Shown here: positions 8,196 through 13,664 of the stretch, one piece after another
How positions within the stretch are numbered: the first letter of the stretch is position 1
How the letters are laid out: the number at the start of each line of letters is the position of its first letter
From: Thermoplasmatales archaeon
GTDB taxonomy: Archaea; Thermoplasmatota; E2; DHVEG-1
NCBI GenBank assembly: GCA_023128855.1
Contig: JAGMDE010000053.1
Coordinates: 1 to 14,585, forward strand
Direction: 5' to 3'
Length of the DNA: 14,585 bases
Translations under genes and position numbers: made by a program
Notes under the pieces: model-generated
What the model was told of the DNA's origin: nothing
The model's input: only the letters and a program-made list of their open reading frames with translations
Databases searched by the model: none

Positions 8196-8229
8196 AAAAA
8201 AAAGGAGGTTTGGGCTATTGTAGCCCAAA
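8196..8229 (-). terminator. Hairpin plus T8 terminator with the stop codon inside the stem
   Basis: TTTGGGCTA (8209-8217) and TAGCCCAAA (8221-8229) form a perfect nine-base stem with a three-base loop. On the minus strand it is followed after five bases by eight T residues (8196-8203). The TAG stop of the 8215-10296 gene (8215-8217) is part of the stem. The layout is that of a bacterial intrinsic terminator, unusual among the plain T-tracts elsewhere in the window. Confidence 0.75.
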
Positions 8230-10296
8230 TATACGTCTTAGCAATGGGAATGCATTTGGGAATCGTTCTAAAATTCCTTCAAGTCTCTCCAAGAGTTTTT
8301 GGAACAACAAGCTTGTTACTGCTCTGTCTCGTGGCATGTTAACTGGAAGTGTTGTCTCATTACTATATGCATCATTAGTATCTTCAGCTTTCACTTTTAT
8401 TATATAAATTCCTCTAGTATTCCAGATATGGCTTACCTGCACGTTATTACCCGATGGATAATAAGAAGTTGTAGTAGAGTAGCCATCGCCCCAGTCTATG
8501 TGATACCTAACATCATCTCCATCTGGATCCACTGCATTTAATATGTATTCATATTCGGTTCCAGGAACTCCATAAGTTGGACCATCAATTACTGGTTTTT
8601 CAGGAGGGTCGCCACTTGAAGGTATAATTTCAAGTGTATCATAAACCTCATACGACCATTTGTCACCATCGTCTTTTACTTTGAAATAAATAGTATGAGT
8701 ACCTAGCCTAAGCGTTGAAGTGGTAAAAGATGCTTCTGTGCTTAAATCCCCATCGATACTTGACCGCCAATTGTACCCGACAATATACCCATCAGAGTCC
8801 TCACCATGACCAATAAATGTAACAGGTTCACCTTCCTCAGCTTCTGGATACGGGTCAATGGAATCAATATATGCAGTTGGTGGTTCGTTACCAATTATTA
8901 CCAGTGTGTCTGTTACTTCAGGAGACCAATCATTATCATTGTCTTTTACCTTGAAGTAAATTGTATGTGTACCTGGAGTGAGTGATGATGTAGTAAAACT
9001 TGCTTGTGTACTCAACTGCTCGTCGATACTTGACCGCCAGTTGTACCCAATAATATACCCATCAGAGTCCTCACCATGACCTGTAAATGTAACAGGTTCA
9101 CCTTCCTCTGCTTCTGGATACGGATCAATTAAATCAATGTACGCAGTCGGTGGATCATTTGGAAGATCTATTGTAACTGTTAAAGTAGGAGACCAACCGC
9201 TTTCTGCATCATGAACATCTTTTGCTTTAGCTTTAATATAATATGTACCTGGGCTACTCCACGAATAAGAAGCACTCCCAGTCTGTCCAGAGTTATAAGG
9301 GCCAACCCATCCACTATTAGTACTATCATCCCAATCAAACCAATAATACACCTGATCACCCTCCGGATCACTAGCACTTGTAGAATAAGTATAAGATACT
9401 CCTACATCTCCACTCATTGGACCAGAAGGAGTACTTGGATCATTTGGAGGACCACTCTCTGTTTCAAAAGACCATATTGGCCCAGAAGTTGATGCACCAT
9501 GACTATCCCAAGCAACAATCTGCCAATAATAAACTGTATTAGGATCCATCGTTCCAGGATCATAAGTGTTATCAGACTGACCTTCAGATACAAGCTCATC
9601 AGGCGTTTCATCACCAGCTTCAAAATAAACATCATAAGTGACCGTATCACAAGTATCTGGGTCTCCACCAGTCCAACTCAAATCAGCATCAACATCTATA
9701 TCAGTTGCACCATCTGATGGATCAGGAGTACTTGGACTATTCGGTGGATTATTTATTCCAGTAATCGGAACAATATCATCATCTGGATCTGGTGGTGGAA
9801 GGAAAGTAACAACATGAACATAATTTTCACCATATCCTGGAGCTACTAGGTCAGCATGATAAGTTATTGTTTTAGTTGTCCAAGCAGGAATATTCATGAT
9901 CCATACTATTACCTCTTCAGTATCATTAGTGTATCCATCAGGTTCAGGATTAGCTGAACCAGAGACGTAGTTTAATATTGTAGGAAGAAAATCAGTCACA
10001 ACGACATTTTTTGGAGTAATTTTGGTATTATGCACCGAGATTTTAAATTCAAGATCAGAACAAATAGGAGAAGTTATGCTATTCTGCCAGGGATCATCAG
10101 GGTTTATCCGAACCTTTTTATCAATCGTGACCGGTGGACTAAGTAATGGCAAAATACAACCTGTCTTCACTACCTCTTCATACGCTGAAGAATTCTCTTC
10201 CAAGAAATAGCTACCATCAAAAGCGGGTACCGTTGATGATACTAAGAATATCACTAGTAAAAAAATCAGACTTAGTCTTACTGAATCATATTTCAT
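8215..10296 (-). CDS. Exported multidomain surface protein: DUF11, FN3-like and PKD-type repeats
   Basis: 693 residues counted from the ATG at 10296, which has AGGTG 8 nt upstream and begins MKYDSVRLSLIFLLVIFLVS, a clear signal peptide. A longer reading from 10371 overlaps the upstream gene and is rejected. After a linker, residues about 65-180 resemble DUF11 (KISVHNTKITPKNVVVTDFLP...). Next comes an FN3-like domain (about 185-280, TVYYWQIVAWDSHGASTSGP), a PKD-like domain (about 281-375), two nearly identical 90-residue repeats (EAEEGEPVTF.GHGEDSDGYI, KVKD) and a final PKD domain (DPDGDDVRYHIDWGDG). The C-terminus MPRDRAV... ERFPNAFPLLRRIFGLQ is a basic, amphipathic tail. Likely an adhesin, scaffold or S-layer-associated protein; no catalytic domain is seen. 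It follows the 10317 gene by 20 nt, so it is its operon partner under promoter copy 4, and it ends at a strong terminator. Confidence 0.82.
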   Translation of the reverse strand: MKYDSVRLSLIFLLVIFLVSSTVPAFDGSYFLEENSSAYEEVVKTGCILPLLSPPVTIDKKVRINPDDPWQNSITSPICSDLEFKISVHNTKITPKNVVVTDFLPTILNYVSGSANPEPDGYTNDTEEVIVWIMNIPAWTTKTITYHADLVAPGYGENYVHVVTFLPPPDPDDDIVPITGINNPPNSPSTPDPSDGATDIDVDADLSWTGGDPDTCDTVTYDVYFEAGDETPDELVSEGQSDNTYDPGTMDPNTVYYWQIVAWDSHGASTSGPIWSFETESGPPNDPSTPSGPMSGDVGVSYTYSTSASDPEGDQVYYWFDWDDSTNSGWVGPYNSGQTGSASYSWSSPGTYYIKAKAKDVHDAESGWSPTLTVTIDLPNDPPTAYIDLIDPYPEAEEGEPVTFTGHGEDSDGYIIGYNWRSSIDEQLSTQASFTTSSLTPGTHTIYFKVKDNDNDWSPEVTDTLVIIGNEPPTAYIDSIDPYPEAEEGEPVTFIGHGEDSDGYIVGYNWRSSIDGDLSTEASFTTSTLRLGTHTIYFKVKDDGDKWSYEVYDTLEIIPSSGDPPEKPVIDGPTYGVPGTEYEYILNAVDPDGDDVRYHIDWGDGYSTTTSYYPSGNNVQVSHIWNTRGIYIIKVKAEDTNDAYSNETTLPVNMPRDRAVTSLLFQKLLERLEGILERFPNAFPLLRRIFGLQ
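8620..9159 (-). repeat. Tandem 270-bp duplication in the surface protein gene
   Basis: Two head-to-tail units, 8890-9159 and 8620-8889, each code for 90 residues starting N(D/E)PPTAYID and ending near DTL(V/E)II. The bases are closely similar as well; for example the 17-base stretch beginning TACCCATCAGAGTC occurs in both at an offset of exactly 270. This indicates recent duplication or ongoing gene conversion of one Ig/PKD-like module. Confidence 0.85.
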
Positions 10297-10316
10297 ATTT
10301 CTCACACCTAGAAGAG

Positions 10317-10829
10317 CTATGGCCATGAATATATTAAGCCAGTAAGGGCTCCACCATCTCCTGAAGGCCAAACCATTTCATCATGACATACATGGTTATC
10401 ATCCGCATCATAACCATCTACATAAATACTCCATATTCTCAAACCAGGTAAACCTGTAAATACATAGCTAAAGCCATCTGATTGATCCGTGTCATTACCC
10501 TCCTTAATATCGCCCCAAAAAAAGCTCACGATTTTAAAATGTACACGTGCAATAGGGCCATCGTGACATATATCAATAAACAGGGTATCACCAGGTATCC
10601 ATAAGGACAATTTTGCCGCTTGAAGAGCCGCATTTGGCTCATCACTCTTCGATAGAAAGAGATATATGTACCCGATCTCTGGTTCACAAATCTCACAAGA
10701 TACTGGATTTCCTTGGTAATAAGATACCGTCTCTTTCTCATATTCATTGATACCAATTTCATTTACTTCTAACGGTTTTTCAATTACATCACCTTGTAAA
10801 GATGTAGCATTAACAGCAGGGTAAACCAT
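10317..10829 (-). CDS. Small exported protein, unknown family, with disrupted 5' end
   Basis: The first in-frame ATG gives 170 residues, but the true protein is probably longer. In the same frame, codons before the ATG read TVFICGIIVLLLGV, completing a textbook signal peptide ending VYPAVNA. No normal start codon exists there. An ATA at 10877 has GGTGAT 7 nt upstream. An ATG at 10885 (MKK then TAA) would join the frame with one more A in the A6 run at 10877-10882, giving MKKIKTVFICG. A further in-frame ATG at 10928, with a good AGGTG, is blocked by TAA at 10908-10910. The mature part has a CEIC motif and, near the end, a beta-rich stretch (GFSYVFTGLPGLRIWSIYVDGYDADDN) like a small Ig-type domain. 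It lies 20 nt before the surface protein gene and is probably co-transcribed. Family not recognised. Confidence 0.65.
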   Translation of the reverse strand: MVYPAVNATSLQGDVIEKPLEVNEIGINEYEKETVSYYQGNPVSCEICEPEIGYIYLFLSKSDEPNAALQAAKLSLWIPGDTLFIDICHDGPIARVHFKIVSFFWGDIKEGNDTDQSDGFSYVFTGLPGLRIWSIYVDGYDADDNHVCHDEMVWPSGDGGALTGLIYSWP

Positions 10830-11102
10830 TACCCCCAGTAATAAAACAATAATACCACATATGAAAACAGTCTTTATTTTTTCATCACCAGCGTCAAACC
10901 ATATTTTTTAATTCATTTTATTTTTCATTTTTTCACCTTTTTTTTCCTTTCATTATATTCATATTTGGAAATTATCCAAACATTTTCTTTCATTCATTTA
11001 CCTTCTGTGATGTCAACAAATTTTTATAGAGAACTGCACAATTCCAGCTTCAAAACCAATATCATTCACATTTTTTCTCTGGATTTCTTATCACCTCCAC
11101 AT
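10830..11102 (-). other. Leader region with short ORFs and a second possible TATA box
   Basis: About 270 nt separate promoter copy 4 from the first usable ATG of the 10317 gene, much longer than the 15-30 nt leaders of the other units. It holds a GGAGGTG at about 11090 with no matching start codon, an internal CTATAAAAA (11021-11029) that could be a second promoter, several very short ORFs, and an AGGTG-preceded six-codon ORF (MKNKMN, 10928-10908) in frame with the downstream gene. A fragment GCTGGAATTGTGC (11034-11046) echoes the promoter element. It may be a decayed leader or insertion. Confidence 0.4.
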
Positions 11103-11124
11103 TACTACTAGTTTTGAGTTTAAT

Positions 11125-11176
11125 GATTTAAATAAATTCCAGCACAATAATCCTCATGAAAAAAAGACAAAGCTGG
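11125..11176 (-). promoter_or_regulatory. Shared promoter element, copy 4 (for the 10317 / 8215 operon)
   Basis: Gene direction: CATGAGGATTATTGTGCTGG, AATTTA, then TATA box TTTAAATC at 11125-11132, about two bases further from the conserved block than in the other copies. The inverted repeat CCAGC (11139-11143) / GCTGG (11172-11176) is a perfect five-base match around 28 nt. A CTTTGTCTT stretch just upstream of CATGAGGA is partly shared with copies 1 and 2. Confidence 0.75.
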
Positions 11177-11222
11177 TTTTACAATAATTTCAAGTGTCTT
11201 TATATTTTATAAAACCACCACT

Positions 11223-11229
11223 AAAAAAA
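11223..11229 (-). terminator. Oligo-T tract before promoter copy 4
   Basis: Seven T residues on the minus strand, about 33 nt after the end of the possible ORF at 11262-11453. It is the best candidate end for the transcript that starts at promoter copy 5. Confidence 0.4.
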
Positions 11230-11261
11230 TTTAAGATGATAATTCTGGTTATTATTGTTGC

Positions 11262-11453
11262 TTAGATTATAATGTCATATGGTTTTTTTGCTGGAGACCA
11301 ATCAATGTTTATCCATGGACTAGATATTTTTCCAATTGTTCTTAATCCTTTGATAGTTTTTGGTAAAAATCTAGGTCTATTCCAATAATTTTTATTCCAG
11401 TAATTTTTTTTACATCCATTAAATACTGCCGAAAGATTCCATTTTAATTTCAA
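11262..11453 (-). pseudogene. Possible 63-codon gene fragment, tryptophan- and asparagine-rich
   Basis: The frame opens at a TTG with no ribosome-binding site and a stop codon two codons upstream, so it is probably not an independent gene. Its end, SSPWINIDWSPAKKPYDIII, looks protein-like. NYWNK/NYWNR is an imperfect 15-base tandem repeat. It lies between the 11583 gene and an oligo-T tract, on the coding strand of its neighbours. It could be the remnant C-terminus of an exported protein; chance is not excluded. I do not recognise a family. Confidence 0.3.
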
Positions 11454-11582
11454 ATTTCAAACAAATTACAAAAAATATAAAGAAAAAATAGGGTTTATAA
11501 AATGTAGGATAACCAATATTAACTCACAAGAATTTATAAATTATAACCAGCGTGTTTATACTTTGGTCAATAATAAAATACA

Positions 11583-12641
11583 TTAGGTAATTATTTCTGA
11601 AGCTTTATCCAATACGAATTTATTTACACCATAAATATCAGTAAGTATAAGACTATTTCCATCATCAGAAAAATCATAATCATAACATATTGTAGGTGGA
11701 AATACTTTAGGAATTGTAATACATAGTATATTATCTTCTAAAGAAAAAGTTCCCCATAAATAATCTATAAATGTCGAATATTCTTGTATTATCTCAAGAG
11801 AATTATTTTCATAAAAGGTCCAATTACCCCATTTTCCAATAAATTTTGTATAATCAACTTGTTTTTTAGTTTCATCTTCTTTTTGCTCTATTACTTTTTC
11901 CAATATAAATACTTTTGTTCCACCAAACGCTAGTGTTATAGTTGTATTATAGTTAGAAAAATTACAACTGTAACAAATTGAATACTCTGGAACATCTTGT
12001 AGAGTTAAGGATAATGTATCATATCCATCAAACTCATAATAATAGTCTACTGATACTGTTTCATCCTTAGAGGTGGTTGTAATTGTTGCAGTATTATCAT
12101 TATAAAAAGTCATAGTCATATTTATAATATTATTACCGCCGAACAATTCAGAAATCTCTATCGCTCTCCATGTCCCAATAAAATTTGTAGAATCGACTTG
12201 TTTTCTTGTTTCAGCTTCTCTTTCTTTTATCATAACAATTGATACAGTTCCATTAAACATAAGCGTAAGACGAGTATTATCATCAGAAAAACTATATTTG
12301 TAACAAATGGAAGAATATTCAAAAAATGGAGCAGATTTTGGAGCCATGCATAATTTGTAATTTTCATCAAACTCATAATAATAATCTACTGATACTGTTT
12401 CATTATTGTAATTGGTTGTTATTTTTGCTGAATTATCTTCATAAAATGTCATAGTCATATTTGTAATATTGTTACCGCCAAACAATTCAGAAATCTCAAT
12501 TGCTCTCCATGTCCCAAAAAATTTGCTAGTATCATCTTGTTTTTTATTTTCTTCAAAGTATCCACTCATCTCAAAAAAAATCAACAATAACGTTAAACCA
12601 ATGATTAATATTATACTAACTATCAATTTTCGATTCTGCAA
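11583..12641 (-). CDS. Membrane-anchored or exported protein with three lipocalin-like beta repeats
   Basis: 352 residues from the TTG at 12641, chosen because GGGAGGAGGT ends 7 nt before it; the longer frame to 12677 would start inside that site. Residues 1-30 (MQNRKLIVSIILIIGLTLLL) form an uncleaved-looking hydrophobic anchor. Three repeats follow, at about 41-139, 154-249 and 267-346: F(F/I)GTW or FIGKW, TFY.DN, Y.FD or FSLED, and ending in L.K. The first two share the 16-residue block GTWRAIEISELFGGNN at a 113-residue offset; the third is shorter and diverged. The pattern of a GTW-type start followed by antiparallel strands resembles lipocalin-like or DUF5640-type barrels. Linkers are charged (EREAETRKQ, EQKEDETKKQ). 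It lies 16 nt behind a mini-ORF and is probably translated by coupling to it. A binding or surface role is inferred; no enzyme motif is seen. Confidence 0.75.
   Translation of the reverse strand: MQNRKLIVSIILIIGLTLLLIFFEMSGYFEENKKQDDTSKFFGTWRAIEISELFGGNNITNMTMTFYEDNSAKITTNYNNETVSVDYYYEFDENYKLCMAPKSAPFFEYSSICYKYSFSDDNTRLTLMFNGTVSIVMIKEREAETRKQVDSTNFIGTWRAIEISELFGGNNIINMTMTFYNDNTATITTTSKDETVSVDYYYEFDGYDTLSLTLQDVPEYSICYSCNFSNYNTTITLAFGGTKVFILEKVIEQKEDETKKQVDYTKFIGKWGNWTFYENNSLEIIQEYSTFIDYLWGTFSLEDNILCITIPKVFPPTICYDYDFSDDGNSLILTDIYGVNKFVLDKASEIIT
11604..12521 (-). repeat. Three tandem beta-repeat units
   Basis: Units at 12225-12521, 11895-12182 and 11604-11843. The first two are alike at base level over their first 60 bases (offset 339), for example sharing CTCTCCATGTCCCA on the plus strand. 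This points to a fairly recent duplication, with an older third unit. Confidence 0.7.
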
Positions 12642-12657
12642 AATTATTACCTCCTCC

Positions 12658-12729
12658 CTAGATAATATCTCCAACAAATAGGATTATTATTCCTATTACC
12701 AAACCTTTCCTAAAAACATTATATTTCAT
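12658..12729 (-). CDS. Orphan 23-residue signal-peptide mini-ORF
   Basis: ATG at 12729 has GGAGG 8 nt upstream and lies about 20 nt after the predicted transcript start of promoter copy 5. The product, MKYNVFRKGLVIGIIILFVG then DII, matches the leaders of the 5586 and 4383 proteins (YRKGLVFAII...LIG) but stops at TAG where the mature protein should start. The stop abuts the GGAGGAGG of the next gene, so translational coupling is likely. It may be a leftover leader cassette whose payload was replaced, a small membrane peptide, or a regulatory leader peptide. Confidence 0.6.
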   Translation of the reverse strand: MKYNVFRKGLVIGIIILFVGDII

Positions 12730-12773
12730 TTTTTTCCTCCATTTTCATATTATTACTTGTTTGTTGATTATGA

Positions 12774-12809
12774 TATTTAAGCAATACAGCACAATATTCC
12801 TCATGAAAA
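12774..12809 (-). promoter_or_regulatory. Shared promoter element, copy 5 (for the mini-ORF / 11583 gene)
   Basis: Gene direction: CATGAGGAATATTGTGCTG, TATTG, then TATA box CTTAAATA at 12774-12781, 45 nt before the mini-ORF ATG. The conserved block is intact, but the distal arm of the inverted repeat seen in copies 1-4 is absent. Confidence 0.75.
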
Positions 12810-12827
12810 ACATTTTTAGAAAAATTT

Positions 12828-12834
12828 AAAAAAA
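12828..12834 (-). terminator. Oligo-T terminator after the regulator gene
   Basis: Seven T residues on the minus strand, 15 nt after the stop codon at 12849, followed by further T-rich sequence. It precedes promoter copy 5. Confidence 0.5.
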
Positions 12835-12848
12835 GTTTACCTGAAATG

Positions 12849-13550
12849 TTAAGCACAAAATGGAATAGGAAACATATCTAAAAAGAAGTTAGACATATTA
12901 TTTATAGTAATTATTAGGCCTTTCTCACGGCTTCTAATCCAAATATCAATAACTTCATCTGATAATTCTTTTTGGTATCTGACAAAAAATGCCCATATCA
13001 TTTCTTCATCTTTTAGTACGTACTTTATTTCTTTGCCAACTTTTATTTTTTCAATTAGATCTATCTCTTGTAGCTTGTTTAAATGGAAATCTATTGTAGT
13101 GCGATGCTTATCCAACCTTACAAGATGAGTACGTAGTCCCTTCCAATATTTTGTCAACTCAACAAGTTCTTTTTTTGAATAAGTTTTTAAAAATGTGGAA
13201 GGATTTGACATTGCTTTTTCCTGAGCATCTTTGGTTTTATATATCTCACCTGGACCTGGGGTAAGTAATAGATAAATGATTTTGCGGGGGGCTTCTTGTC
13301 TTAAAAGATTTAGAATTTCTTTATCATTTTTACCAACTTTTTGTGTTACATAATACCTAGTATATCTACCATCAGCTCTTGTACTAATAAGCCCTTGTTT
13401 TTCAAGGAAGTTAAGATTATGTCTTAAACCACCGAATGAAAGATTTATTCTTCTTGAAAGTTCTCTCAAATGTAGTCCTGGATATTTCAATATAAAATTA
13501 TAAATTTCTCTTCTTGTTTCAAGTTTCAAGATGTTTTCTTTTGAAATCAT
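12849..13550 (-). CDS. Two-domain winged-helix transcriptional regulator
   Basis: 233 residues. Residues 8-70 are an ArsR/MarR-like winged helix: ETRREIYNFILKYPGLHLRE, then recognition helix SFGGLRHNLNFLEKQGLI, and a wing with ADGRYTRYYV. Residues about 76-185 look like a second winged helix (APRKIIYLLL, then TTIDFHLNKLQEIDLIEKIK and wing VGKEIKYVL) interrupted by an insertion at about 98-140. The C-terminus (211-233) is hydrophobic (NFFLDMFPIPFCA) and could be a membrane or dimer contact. No ligand-binding cysteine cluster is evident. Archaeal proteins of this double winged-helix type are DNA-binding regulators. The ATG at 13550 has AGG 8 nt upstream. It stands directly upstream of the five exported-protein units and lacks their promoter element, so it is a candidate regulator of them, but proximity is the only evidence. 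Confidence 0.8.
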   Translation of the reverse strand: MISKENILKLETRREIYNFILKYPGLHLRELSRRINLSFGGLRHNLNFLEKQGLISTRADGRYTRYYVTQKVGKNDKEILNLLRQEAPRKIIYLLLTPGPGEIYKTKDAQEKAMSNPSTFLKTYSKKELVELTKYWKGLRTHLVRLDKHRTTIDFHLNKLQEIDLIEKIKVGKEIKYVLKDEEMIWAFFVRYQKELSDEVIDIWIRSREKGLIITINNMSNFFLDMFPIPFCA

Positions 13551-13615
13551 TTAAGAACCTTGCTCCATCCATTATTTTAGATAAGAATTCCTTATTATAA
13601 TCTAGGAAGTCACAG

Positions 13616-13624
13616 TATATAAGT
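13616..13624 (-). promoter_or_regulatory. TATA box for the regulator gene
   Basis: ACTTATATA in gene direction, about 65 nt before the ATG at 13550; transcription would start near 13593. None of the conserved block found at the other promoters is present, which separates this gene from that set. Confidence 0.5.
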
Positions 13625-13664
13625 ATTAGGTTAACAATTGAGTTTTTTAGATCTATAAGATTAA

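Noticed and set aside
8620..9159. CRISPR-like array
   Set aside because: The two repeats are 270 bp, directly adjacent and protein-coding; there are no short regular repeats with unique spacers anywhere in the window.
9180..9668. Minus- and plus-strand open frames inside the surface protein gene
   Set aside because: They arise from the repetitive, stop-poor PKD coding sequence read in other frames; no signal peptide, domain or start site.
10297..10371. Longer N-terminus for the surface protein, starting MAFRRWWSPYW
   Set aside because: It overlaps the upstream gene's coding end, has no good ribosome-binding site, and places a signal peptide 25 residues inside. The ATG at 10296 has AGGTG and gives a normal signal peptide.
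12642..12677. Longer N-terminus for the three-repeat protein from a TTG at 12677
   Set aside because: The frame would run through the strong GGAGGAGG and overlap the mini-ORF; the TTG at 12641 is correctly spaced from that site.
2354..12809. The promoter element as a MITE or other small mobile element
   Set aside because: Copies occur only just upstream of genes in one orientation with TATA spacing kept, have no target duplications, and conservation fades gradually rather than at sharp ends.
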